A stretch of 64,000 nucleotides of DNA from Tribonema minus. Lineage: Eukaryota > Sar > Xanthophyceae > Tribonematales > Tribonemataceae. Shown in pieces: positions 1-12,400 of this stretch; position 1 is the stretch's first letter; every line of letters begins with the position of its first letter. The notes under the pieces were generated by a model. The model ran no database searches. It saw nothing but the letters and a program-made list of their open reading frames with translations, and was not told the DNA's origin. Location of the stretch: NCBI GenBank assembly GCA_017506865.1, contig JAFCMP010000514.1:248001-312000 (forward strand). The letters are read 5' to 3'. The position numbers and the translations under genes are program-made.

Positions 1-959
1 TCTACCAGTAAGTCACCTTTCTCAATGGCATGCCTCAAAGGCTGCCGCTGCGGCTGTCGATTTGAATAATTAAATATTATTGCAAGAACAGGACTTTGAA
101 TTAGCCGCATTATTGAAAACGCGTAGTATTACCTCACACTGAGGGAATCCCATATAACATCCGATTCATGTAGTAACTTCCACAGTTGCTGTACCGTTAA
201 AATGATAGCATGGCACCGTGACTGTGTGACAGTGGTCAATGATTGCCAATGGCAAGACAGTCACTGTGGTAGCCTCACTGACAGGCTGGCCTCTGGCAGT
301 CTGCCAGTGAGACCTAGTGTTAATAGGTGCTTTGGAGTACATGGCTGGCCACTGGCAGTCTGCCAGTGAGACCTGGTGTTAATAGGTGCTTCGGAGTACA
401 TGACATTGTGCAGGGCGTGCATGTGCAGAGCGCAAATTCTGGGCCGTACAGGCGCTGCAGCAGACTGGGTGCTGCAGACAAATTGACATTTGGTCAATTA
501 GTATAAGTTTATGGTAATTCGGTTTTATTGATGAGTCTAGGAGTCATCATGATGGTGCCATGCAGGTGAGTGCTCCTGTGAACCATGAAAACCTGTGCAT
601 GCTACCCAACCTACAGTATGATAACCTCAGAGTCTGAGACTAGGTATGGCTTTGGCTCGAGCAACTATCATAATGAGAGATCAGTGACTGACGAGGCTAA
701 TCAACTGGTAGTTACAGTGACTGCCATAATGCCTCAGACCCAGGGCCTGCCGTGACAGTCACTTTTTCTTCAGCACAAACTTTAATATCTGAACTGAGGA
801 GCAGCTGCCGCCGCAGTGGAAGGCTGAAACATCGGATTATCCTAAAGCTTGTTTAGATGAAAAATGATGGCTCCGAATCACTGAATCAGGCATGGCATTG
901 CGTGGGTACCCCGGCGGCGACACGTTTGAGCCTGAGGAACTGGGACGCAGCCGCGCTAA

Positions 960-1772
960 CGTGTTTGCACTACACGGTCAATGACGAACAGAGCAGACAG
1001 CACACTGACACCTCACAGCACCCCTCATGCAAGTGTGTGTGTTATCAGGCTATCGCTCACTCTGCAGTGACACAAGAGATCACCCAAATCAACCAACTGT
1101 AACCGCCAATCCAAGAACTGTCTTGGAACTGTCCCAAACTTGAAGAAGAGACAAGTTGAACCAGGTGGCACCAACCCAGTGGCACCACAGTCACCCCCCC
1201 TAGGGCTTTGCTAGGCTCGAAAACAGGGAAGCAACCAGAAAACAGGGAAGCAACCATGACTTCACTATGCGTGATTACGGCACGACACAAGTGCAAGACT
1301 TGCACACTAGAACATGCGAACTGTCTAAGCGAAAAACCTTTAGGGGGGGGTGAGAGAGTAGAGCTTCGACCACCCGGGTAGTACTGCTCTAGGCATAGAA
1401 CATGTGAGGCAGCTGCGATAATGGCCAACCTTTTACGGTGTAGTTGACAGTTCGTGTCTTTGAGAGTGCTAGGTCGCGGGTTCAAACCCTCATCCTGTGA
1501 ATGATTCCCCTTTTCTTCCAACATCCCCCGTACCGGAACCAACTAATGTGTGTGCACTACACGGTCAATGACGAACAGAGCAGACAGCACACTGACACCT
1601 CACAGCACCACTCCAAGTGTGTGTGTTATCAGGCTTTCGCGCACTCTGCAGTGACAGAAGAGATCACCCAAATCAACCAACGTAACCGCCAATCCAAGAA
1701 CTGTCTTGGAATTGTCCCAAACTTGAAGAAGAGGCAAGTTGAACCAGGTGGCACCAACCCAGTGGCACCACA
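960..1772. repeat. Pair of ~230-bp direct repeats flanking 355 bp
   Basis: The stretch 960-1192 is repeated nearly word for word at 1548-1772, from the shared start GTGCACTACACGG-like to the shared end CAGTGGCACCACAG. The copies differ by scattered substitutions and a short indel. About 355 bp lie between them, including a tRNA-like stretch and two tandem copies of AAAACAGGGAAGCAACC. The layout resembles a miniature terminal-repeat retrotransposon, or a segmental duplication. I could not recognise a primer-binding site, so the class is open. Confidence 0.6.
1438..1506 (+). other. tRNA-like (SINE-like) stretch with B-box
   Basis: GGTTCAAACCC at about 1478-1488 matches the RNA polymerase III B-box consensus, in a context (GGTCGCGGGTTCAAACCC) typical of a tRNA T-arm. 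About 45 bases upstream is a degenerate A-box-like stretch (GTGTAGTTGACAG). A proper cloverleaf does not fold because the T-stem and acceptor stem are mismatched, so this is more likely a tRNA-derived repeat or tRNA relic than a functional tRNA. Confidence 0.4.
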
Positions 1773-3363
1773 GCGCACGGCACGTCATGGGGCGGCTGCG
1801 GCGTGCGGTAGGCGCCATCTTGAAGCGCTGCGGCTGGATAGTGGGGAAGCGGCACAGTGACTGCAGTAGTTGACGTTACGGTAGTCATGATTGCTGCGCC
1901 GTCTTAGAGACTCTAGCTGATTGACAATGTGCTGACAACGTCCCTGTGCCTATGTCACGCAGAAGCAACTGGGCATGGCGGGGCCATCACGTGCCTAGGG
2001 ACGTGCAACATCCATTCTTCCAAACTCATCAAAAACTCAGGTGATTGACGTTGATTAACACAGGCAGTGGCCCGAGGGCAGGCACGGCCATAGTGACTGT
2101 CACTCAGTGACTGGGCAACAGCCGGCAGCTGCAGTAAAACAACTGTCAGGGATGTGTCAGACTCAGCCAGCCGCTGGTTATTAAGGTGTAGGTTTGCTGC
2201 TCCTTGTGAAATTCAATGTAGCTGCACGAAAATTGTAATGTATTGCATCAGTTTCCATTTGCAGTCACCGTGGCGGGTCGCTTGGTTTATAATTCAAAGT
2301 TCAAGCAATCGTGGTATGTCTTAGAACAGTAAGCTAGACAAAGTGTTGAGTCAGCAGCTAGAAAATCATCATCATACATAATGATAGCGCAAGGCCATCA
2401 GGCGGCTTCAAAGAAGCGTTTCGTGAGACCTTTACAGTACTACAGTAACTTTATCAGAAACTGTAACAGTCACTGTGACACTTGAAGCAACTATATGCAG
2501 CGCCTGGGCATTTATGGTAACCCCCACTGGCAGACTCGGGCTGTCAGTGACTCAGAGATCCAACTTGCTGCCACAGTGACTAAGTCTTGAAGTTCTCGAT
2601 TCAATTTGCACGACAGCCAGTATGACTTTGTGAGCTAAATATTAGTATGACCTTCGAAGGTCAAGCTCCATTGAAAAGCATGAGTTACGTACTACTTGGC
2701 TGTCGACGCTGCTGCTGCTGCTACACTCACTGACGTGACGGTCTGCAGCCATTATGATGATGACGATTCAAAGCGTTCAAATTGACTTATAAGTGCCAGT
2801 GGCCAACACCTGGTCCAGAAGCCATCAGTATTGCAGCCCACTGGCAGCCTCAGGCTGACTTAGAGGACCACTAAACGGAAAGAGCGAAGCGTTGCGGTAG
2901 TAATCTACTTCTTATTGTGAAGTACAGTAACTGCTGAATCACATGTACCATTTATTTCGTCAGTTGGAGACACTTTAAGTCTTGCACTGCCGCAGCACTT
3001 CAGCGGGCAGATTCAAATACTTGCATTCAATTTATTTGCCACTCCGCCGGTGTTCCGGCGGTTTGGTATAACCGACTTCGGTAATGATGACCAACCGCTA
3101 CGCCAGTTATCGGGCATCGTGTCATCATGACATGACAACACAGGAAAATCGGAGCACCACCGCACGGTAACAGTAGCTACCAAAGGTCGGGTTTTGATAC
3201 AAATAAGGCTCTAACTTGAAGTTAGCTTCTTTTTGAAGTGAACAAAATTGAATGCCATTGGTCAGTGACATAGAGAATATGGTCTTGCTTATTACACTAA
3301 ACAGTGTCCTGACCATTGTCCTTGTTGCAATTCCATTTGCTGCATCTGCACTGCTACACTCAG

Positions 3364-3447
3364 CGACTGAATCTGGAGGAGCTTTGATGTGTGGAGGCGA
3401 CCTGAGTACTTGTTCCATCAGGCACACTGTATTCGCGAATAACACAG
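3364..3447 (+). CDS. Pmp-like gene exon: beta-helix repeat 1 (28 codons)
   Basis: The acceptor CTACACTCAG is followed by 84 bp encoding ESGGALMCGG at the start and VFANNT at the end, then donor GTACGA. The exon opens with the last two bases of a split Ala codon and closes with the first G of the next, so it is phase 1 on both sides. The GGAL and FANN motifs are one Pmp repeat. Confidence 0.75.
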
Positions 3448-6400
3448 GTACGAACAAGACTTAGTGCGCACATTGGCAGCTTTATCAGCTTTATCAACAA
3501 GTTGTCAAAGAGAAGTATTTTGATGCAGCTGTTACCATACAGTAGCCTCATACTATGACTTATAACATGGCGACTAAAAATTGGTATTATTCTGTTACAG
3601 TAGGATTGGCGTTCAAGTTAGACCAACTTGGCAAGTCTTTTAGGAAGACTTAGTATTATGCTTCAACAACTGTAGGCATGATGATTGTCAAAGTGGCTGC
3701 AACTTGCATTGACCGTATAAGAGCATTTGATTCGGATTATTAACATAACTTTTACCTGTTGCAGACCGTCATCGCCGCTGGCAGTCTGAGACCATCTCGT
3801 GGGTCAGTCTGACAGGTGGCCAGTGAGTGTTGGACAACGAGGCTGCCACTGGCAGGTGGCGGTGCAGAGACCTCTCAGACTCATTCAATTTCACAAGCCC
3901 ATTGGCAAGCTCAGCCTGGCAGTGCTCTTCCAGCTGCATTGCACTTGCCAGTGGTGTCTGATGATGCGTCACGGTCGACTTTATGTTAAACTTTCTGGAA
4001 TAGTTGTACAACATGATGTATTTCAGTTGTATACAATTGTACCACAGTGACTGACTCAGAGTCACTGACAGCCTGAGGCTGGTCTCAAAGGCGCCCCTGA
4101 AGCCCAAATGCAACAGAGGCACTGGACAATGTGCTACAGTGAGGTCCGTCAAGACGCACTGTTTGACAAAGTGTTAAAGTTTGTTTAGTTAAATAGCACT
4201 GCGGCAGGTTGTTGACCTATCGCAAACGCACCTGCTGCAGCAACTATAATGATAGTCTATTTGTTTGTTGAAGTTGAGGTTGATTTAGCTGTGCTATTTG
4301 CACATTCAGCAGTGCCAATCAATCATTCATGTTGGAGTTAAAGCCAGCTTCAAGTAAAAACATCACCATTGAAGTATAATATCACATCAGGATAATCTTG
4401 AACTTCAACAAGTCACTGGTCGTTATTTAGTAGTCAGCAGGTACCCCTGACATGTCATTCAATCATTTTGGGGCTACAACGTGACATCACTCATTGGCAA
4501 CTTCAATGATACTTCTGTTCTCAGGCTGGAGACTTGGCTACAGTAAACTACAAAATTATTATTACAGTAATTGTGTTGTCGATGATTGCATTTGGCTTTC
4601 AGTGACTCGCTTGAGATGAGAGGATCCGTGACAGGACCAGCAGCTCTCAGAGACTCACTGACAGTCTCTATCGCCATAGGGTTGTTGACGGCAGATGCAC
4701 CCCATATTTTATATATACAGTACCTTCCAGTATAATATAAGACTGTCACTGTGTGACAGCCACTGCTAGACTGAGTGTAATAGTGCCGGTGGCAGTCACT
4801 GTGGCTGCTTTCAGTCTGTTGTTGTAACAGCGGACTGACCGGGTCAGTGACCAGCACAGTGTTAATCAGTCTCTGAGCCTGATACCCAGTCACTGTGGTG
4901 GCACACTGACTCGGAGTTTCAGACTCTCTTGATTTATTTTCGAAAGATGAGCAGATCAGAGTCCGATTACTAGTTTCAAGCCAGGTAAACGTTAAACCAG
5001 ATCTAAGACAGTCACTCCAAGGTCACTGTGCTGATTTTACAGTACTGTAACAGTAACAGTAACAGTAGTTACTGTTCAGTAACTGTACTTTGGCGCGGAG
5101 CCTGGCCCAGCGGAAGCCTTCATGAATGCCACTCCATGAGTTACTGTACCAAGAAGACTTCTGGTCCAGGAGATGTTTATGATGAAGTTTCTAGTAGTAC
5201 TTACCAAATTGAATGAAAAACTTAGGCCAGATTTTAAACACATGCACCTGGGCTGATACGGTTTATGGCAACGAATCAAGAAATCGTAGAGCTCTCGGCG
5301 AAAACGTGAATCCTATGCAGCAGCCCACTAGTCTAAGACTAAGTGTGCACTGCGCCCTAAGAGTCTGGACTCCGGACACCAGCGCTGCAACACCGCGTCA
5401 GCCCACTGGCAGCCTGGCTGCCTGTCAGTGAGCACCCAATGGCATGTGTGTACGCCATGATGCGTTCGAGCCGCCAGCTCCCGCACTGACGACATAGTTT
5501 CACACACTGTCAGGTTCGGTGATGATCTAACGCTCAGCAACTTGACGCCCTGGGCCAGCAATGTGCATCGCATCTGCCTTGAAGTTCCCTGCGCATAAGC
5601 ACAGTGCTGAGCGCATTGTCAATGTATCAACTCCAGGACCGTCATGTTGACAGAAGTTTTGTCTGCTTGCCCAGCCGTCCGCATGACATTGGCTACTGTA
5701 ACAGTGTGACTACCAACAGTCTGAGTCAGGTCCAGGACGTGTACAAATACTGATGGCACAAAGGCCCATTAGCAAGATGACGTTACACTGACATACTTTG
5801 ATTCTGTTTGTCGATGCAGCTGGCACTCATGGCGGGGGCATGCAATGCTCCAGTTCTGGAAGCAGGCCCCGGGGCTGTACATTGTTCAATGTTGTCATGA
5901 GGGGAAATAAAGGTACGCTGACATGGCATTGCATTGGATATTGATATTATGCACAGTCTGCAACAGTCAGTACAAATCCACTTTCATCGTCTCAGAGCCT
6001 CGGAGTCCTTTTCAAGAATCACAATAATAATTTTTGAAATTATTAATTTGATGATAAAATTTGAAGTTGAAACTTTTAAAGTGCTAGGAGCACTTCACTT
6101 AGTCTATCCATTGATGGCAAAATGCTCACCAACAGGGATTATCTGTTACAGTAACCAAAACAGTAACCGTGAAAGTGGTCAGTTTGAGTATAGAACAAAC
6201 ATCTCAGATTCTCTTATGATACTTCGCAGTACAAGTCTGAATCACTCAGTCACTCACTGTTTGCTAAAAAAACTCATGACAGATGGGATCAGGCGAGCTG
6301 CAGGTACTGTGGTACAGTTTGCAAGCCATCCATGAGAATGCATACGGACGGCAGATGTCTAAAGCCCTACTTCGATTGCGGCAACAGTTTGCTCCAGCCA

Positions 6401-9400
6401 ATACCATTTGCACCAGGTCCAGGTCGTGAGGACCTGGACCTGGTGCAAATGGTACTGTGCACTGATTATGATTGAACCTATTGTGGATTAAAACGGGGAG
6501 CTTGTGCTTTGAGTAGTACTAGTAATACTATGCTTGAGGCATGTGGTGCAGATGCGTTGTATATGTGGCTCTTGCGACAGAGATGCGATATGACATGGGT
6601 AGTACCCGTGAGCTGGCCCTCAGGGAGAGGACATGTGTGCTGGAGCTCAAGTGCACTCAAGCAGCTGCTGTGGAGTAGCTGATCTGCAACAGCCGGGGAG
6701 AGTACGTATAGCTGTCACAGTGTTGAAAGGGCCTCGGGATGCGATGCGCTGAGGCGCACCCTGCATGCGCTGGGAGCCAGTCGCTGGCGGTATGGTATCT
6801 ATACTGCACATACAAGTAGTTCACATGGAACAGGGTTGTTCGCCCTCACGCCTTGCTAACTTACTACTAGGGACTGTAAACAGCATCTCATGCCTTAGGG
6901 ACAACAACCAAAAGTACTGTTCAGCTGCAACATGCTGCATCAGATTCCGGTTCATCATCACGCACTGACTCTCGGAAACTCATAATACTAGTGTCGGAGT
7001 GCTCACAGGCGGCGCAGTGACTTGTGTTGCATCACGCTGTCAGTTACTGCCGTGCCTCCGATATTACTTGGTATTACGTCCAAAGCGTCACTCTTCATTC
7101 AAGTTCGCAACTTCTGGATCGGCCTCGGAGTCCACGTGCTATAGTATGTCATACAGACTGAGTGACTGTCCCATTAACAACCTGTCATTGCGCGGCCTCC
7201 CTTGGGCCCTGTATAACTACAAGTCTTATTGCTTGAGGCGTCACGAGTACATTCAAAGTTTCTTTGACTGGCGATTCCCATTGAGACTCTTTGTCAGAAA
7301 ATACGATACGATTACAGTACACTCTATTAGCAAGCCTAGGCCGCAGAGATGCCCCGTTAACTGGGAGCACCGGTTCCCGTACCAGTTTTTGTACCAGTTT
7401 TAACCGGTAACTGGTTGCCGCTCACTGACCGGTACGGGTAACCGGCCGCGTGAGGCAACCCGTAAACACGTGCCGATGCCGTAGCTGATGACCGGCGCCA
7501 GTTAAAATACAAGTAGACCGTTTCAGCGAGTTTATTCTTTTCGTGCCTTGAAGTTAGTTCAGCGAGAGATGCACAGGACCTACGACACGACACGACAGGT
7601 GTAATGGACGGTGTATACTGGCAGATATGGTTGTGAGTCGACCTACTGATGCTGCTGTTGACATATTGGTCCGGCTAGTAATGGCATGCAAGCGGTCCAT
7701 GTGGCGCAAAAATCGAACACAGGTGGCAGTCTCCGATTGATGGATGCGCGACTGTTTGATGTCGCTGAATGCACAAGCAGCTTCTGCAGGCTGAGATAGC
7801 AGGTTGGATGTAAAGCATAAGCTTCCATCAACAGACGTGGGACGCGATGCATTCTTTTGAGGAACGCAACTCCGGATCGGATTGTTCCGCTCTGATGCGC
7901 TGTCTGTCGCAGCCAACAAAAGGCGTAAGCTTCAGCTGCGTAAACATGAAAACCGGGTTTACACATCTGACAGAGGTTGTTAGCTGATCCACAAGTGCAA
8001 GAGTGCCAATTGCAGAGCGAAAGTCGAAACAGGCGGCAGCAGGCAGAAAGATATATGAGCATGCTGCCCATCCTTTTGCTGGCTGCATGCTGCACACATG
8101 TTGCTGACTGCCTTTGCATCGTGACGGGTGCACTTTGAGTGTCACTTACAGGAGCAAATACTGCGCTAGTATGCTGTGGGTAAGGCTTTGAGCTGCGCAC
8201 TATGCACTTGGGTCCATTCGGCTGCATATTATTATTAATCTGGAGTCCTCGAACTCCTAAGAAGCATTATCCAATCGAAGTTCCTGAAGCCTTTGTAGTT
8301 GTATGTACTGATCGCACGGTATACTACGTATGCTATGCATACGAGAAAAGCCCTCAGGCTGGCATTATTAGTAAAAAACTGGTACCACAGGTGAAGACCG
8401 GTCAGACCAGTTTTTACCGGTTTCACCAGTATACTGGTACCGGTTGTCACAGCGCACCAGTTAAACTGGTACGGGTAGCTGCTGGTACTTTTTATTAATT
8501 CTCGCTCAGGGCGCGAAAAAGCCTAGATGATTGGCAGTTAGCTGTAAGGAATCTACATGTCGTATGACAGTCTGAAAGTGTCGCAACGACAACCACTCAA
8601 ACGCCACCGCCGCTGGTACCAGTCATTGACTACTGGTACCGGTACCGGTTAAAATTTTTCTCGCGCTACGCGCGACTGGTGCGATGATGGCAGTACGGGG
8701 CATCTCTGCTAGGCTGACATCAGCTATTCGGAGTTTCTTGGCATCCCATCTCCAGGAGTGTCTGTGACCGCCTAAGACTTGAACAGACAGCATGGTCGCT
8801 TTGCCCAGCCGTCCGTATGACTCCTGGACAAATGGTCAACACTTGAAGTTGAGCACCCTCAACCTCACTGACAGGATGAGGTCAAAATATTGGTGTCATG
8901 TTAGATCTTTGCGACCTTGGGGTGCGTGACTGTCCCCTGGGGCCCATCCCTGGGCCGGCAGCATTATGAGAGTCATCTGTACTTTTTTTACTTCCGCTTG
9001 AGGGGCGAAAAACCTATGAAAAACAAAATGTGCAACTCGTGAACACATGTGCTGTTTCAAACGTGCAACACGTGCGCTAGTTACACTATCAAACGGTCAC
9101 TGACCACCAAGCCAATTACAGGAGCCTCAGGGCTTCCAGGAGGACTTCCGAATCGTCCGCCTCTGTACTACAAAACTTCAAGTTGCTGGAGCTCATCAGC
9201 GTGAGGTTTATTATGAGCTCGCTGTGGGTGCGTGCACGGTTGTGTTCAGCATTATTCCATTGTTGCAATGACATCCCCGGTTGCACAGGCACTTTATGTC
9301 GTCATGGGAGCCCTTCGCAAAATTTTAAAGACTCAAAAATTATCCAACCACTGGTGGCACTGACAGACTTGAAGTTCTCCCTGAGGCAACCCATTACCAT

Positions 9401-12400
9401 TGTTACACAGTGAATGCAAGGCTATACCTTATCGGAGAGCATCGTCATATTGTTGCAGTAATTGACCTGTCTTTGCTTTGAATGCCATCTGGCTGCAGCT
9501 GGGATTGGGGGAGGTGCAATTGGGATCAACAATGGCGCCAACACTGTCAGTATATCAGAATCTACTCTGGATGGGAACATTGGTGAGTAACAACATTGGA
9601 TGCACATCACCAACAGCCTGTCAGACTGAGTGGGGCAAAGTCATTGTGGTGGATCCACAGTCTGGATGAATTCGAAAACCCAGCACAGCCTGAGTCACAC
9701 GCTGTGCCACCCGCTGGCAGTGACAGTGACTGTGGCCCATTGGCCTAATGGCATCCACTAGCCTTTAAGTTAGCCTTCACCCTGCCACTGTGCCATTGGC
9801 AAGTGGCAGAGCCCGGCGGGTTTCACTGACAGGCATGCAATTGAGCGCGACAGTCAGCAAGACTTGAAGTGTAAAAGAGTTAAGTGTCACAACCATAAAA
9901 ATTGCTCACTCCTATAATAAAAAATCAACAATTGTTATGATTCTATGAAGTAGGGGTACGTGTGATGTAACTGGCTATCTGCTTTAGAAAGCCTGACCAG
10001 GTAGCGCGCATACCTTTTGGTGCAGTTCGAGTCCCCCCTCCGGCTGTCTCAAGAGTTCGAGGAGTCTGAGGGGAACTCACCAAGATCTTCTTCATTTGTT
10101 TTAGCATCAGTCTCCGGGACCCTATGCGTGCCGAAAAGCAAACCCGGTGAAAACTCCGGCAACGCGACTTGGGGGAACCAAGTAAAACAAGAAGCAATAC
10201 TACCAGTAGCCTGAGGAAGTATTTTGAGGTAGGGGTATGTGACATGCGAGGCAACTGGATATCTGGTTTGGAGGGTCTGACCGCTGGCAGGTAGGGCATA
10301 CACCTCTTGGTGCTGCCGCAGCGGTTCCCCCAGGGCCTGTCTTACCAGTTGGAGGAGTGTGGGGAAGATTGTGACGTAGGGGTACTGTAACACATGTGAG
10401 GCAACTGGCTGTTTGGTTCGGAAAGTCTGAACACTTTTTGGGTACAATTGGAAGTGCCCTCTGTCTTAGCCTTTCGATTTGCTCCGTAGCATCATCATAC
10501 ATTATACTCTTGACAAGTTGCAACTGAAGAGTGTATGGCCTGCGTCGCCGAGCCCTCAGTGCCCGCTGCCGGGTATTCTCCTCCGGGTCCTTAGCAAGCA
10601 GCCTTCAAGTTTTCGCATTTCAATAGACTTCCTTAGGCTAGTATAGTAGTGGTCTATAAATCAGATGTTACTAGCATAATACTAGATTGTCTGCAATTGC
10701 TGCCAAATTTGGTCAGTATCTTGGCGCCGTGTCACACAGTGGGCGATGGAAATGTTCAGCTCCATCTGAAAGACCGCCATCTGTCTGATTGAGTGACCCA
10801 CCACTGGTATGACTATCAGTGCATTGCACTCGTGCTGTTGAGGAGACTGGTGATCATATCCGGCATCTTGTCAACAATATGTCATGCCAGTCAGATTGGA
10901 ATCTTGCGTCTTTGAAAGTTTGTACATGCACCGTCACGGTGCGGGCGGCTCGTGAACTTGAAGCTGATGAACTTGAAGCAGCCTGAGGTAACCGTTAGTA
11001 ACCATTGCGTCACCAAGTTAGAGTCGGACTCTAATTAAACGAATTTGGCACTCAGTATCATGATGTTGCAGTGTTCCGGAGGAGGAGGCAGTGGCCTCTG
11101 CGAAGCGTCAAATATTTTCAGCTATGACAGTGACAGTCACAGCAAAGGCTTTCATTGATCCTGGCGCCGCTAGCAGAGCAACTGATGACGTACACACGCC
11201 GGGCGGCACGCTGAGGTGTACAGCACGGTGTCACTCACGCTGCCAGCTTTATCATTCTTATTTAATACTTGTCCATGACAAATTCACCAGCATATTAATT
11301 CAGCTGTCACGTGCTGCATGCCAGCATTCAATTTGGCCAAACTGAATGCTGGCACAAACATCATACCTGCAGCATGCAGCATGATGCCATCAAATAAAAT
11401 GAGGTAATCCATCAACAAGCCGCTGGCGCTGCAGCAGTCACATTTGTGATGCAGGCTCCAAAAAACTTGTACACTATTGGTAAGTGCACCTTGCTCAGAG
11501 TGTGCCACCAGGGGTTTGACTACTGACTTCATCCTAAAGCTTGTGCGCGTTGCGCATTCGGTCTAAGCAGGTGGTGACAGCGGCGCTGAAGGAGGCGGTG
11601 CCATCTACATGCGCTCGGGCGCAGATTTAAGTGTGACAGGCACAACCATCACAGGCAACTCAGGCAAGCGGCGCCCGGTATTGCACAATGTCATGGTGAT
11701 TGTCAACAAGACCTCCAAAGCTTGGCTCGATAAAACTTTGCCAGCTCCACAGTGCTACCTGGTAGTACGAGTCTAAGACCAAGTGCTACTAGTAATTCTT
11801 TCATGGCACACATTAAATGAAATGCTTCAAGTTGTAGCCTATGGGCTTGCGAGCGAAGCTGGTGTTCAGCGCACGCCTGTAACCTCCGGTCAGTGTCTTC
11901 AAGTTTTGGATGGGGAGTAATGATAGAGCAACCACTGAATCAGATTGCCAATTGCAGGTAGTTCTTGGACTACTAGTAGTGACTGAGTCTTGTCGGATGA
12001 AGTGTTTAATACTTCTACTAGACTCTTGCCCCGTACAAGGCTCTCAGAATGCATGGTACCACACTGTACGTACGTGCTGCAACACGTCATCAATTTGAAG
12101 CTCATCCTGCTGCAGCAGCTGCAGTGCAGCCCATGGTATGCGTGCCATACACCATAACATGACCAGCTGATGATCAGTGGTAATACTGGCAGTGCCCGGT
12201 CACGCTATCAATCAACCAGCCAGCCAGCACTGCCTTGCACACTTGAGGTAGTACCCCTATGCCACATCGCTGCTCCAAATGGGATGGCAGGCTAGCCATC
12301 ATGATTGACCGTCAAATACCCATGCCAGTGGCACCAGGCACAGCAGTTGCAGTCACTGTGCTGCTACTAGTAGTAGCAGTGTTCTGCACCGCACTGGAGT

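Larger units (their letters stand above)
1..3363. other. Non-coding left flank, probably intron of the Pmp-like gene
   Basis: I see no exon here that fits the downstream gene. The first recognised exon starts at 3364 with a phase-1 acceptor, so at least one more exon must lie to the left of the window or be unrecognised here. The stretch is dense in short recurring words (CAGTGAC, GTCACTG, TTGAAGTT) and contains a direct-repeat pair with a tRNA-like promoter box (separate entries). The short open frames are scattered and lack any family signature. Confidence 0.5.
5913..9498 (+). other. Intron of the Pmp-like gene (3.6 kb)
   Basis: It contains a perfect hairpin, pieces of the R2-like element and an ACCGGT-rich repeat region (separate entries). 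No exon with the expected phase and repeat motif was found between repeats 2 and 3. Confidence 0.6.
9583..11570 (+). other. Intron of the Pmp-like gene (2.0 kb)
   Basis: It holds a three-unit tandem repeat (9946-10470) and a near-perfect palindrome (11320-11353). A GGAGGAGGAGG-containing stretch at 11078-11150 was considered as a repeat exon and rejected on phase. Confidence 0.6.

Noticed and set aside
1438-1506. Functional tRNA
   Set aside because: The T-stem pairs only in part and the acceptor stem does not pair, so it is listed as tRNA-like only.
6765-6850. Possible Pmp repeat exon reading AGGMVSILHIQ
   Set aside because: It has GGM after a usable AG, but lacks a plausible donor and the N-x-(A/G) end.
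6999-7070. Possible Pmp repeat exon beginning GGAVTCVASRC
   Set aside because: CTCACAG precedes it in the right phase, but the following sequence has no FxxN end or donor and becomes basic/aromatic.
10020-10040. tRNA gene suggested by GTTCGAGTCCC
   Set aside because: No acceptor or anticodon arms fold around it. Kept only as a possible B-box inside a tandem repeat.
11078-11150. Possible extra Pmp repeat exon (GGAGGAGGAGG, SGGGSGLCEASN)
   Set aside because: The nearest AG gives phase 0, not the phase 1 used by all repeat exons, and there is no FxxN end or donor in frame. It may be an old pseudo-exon.
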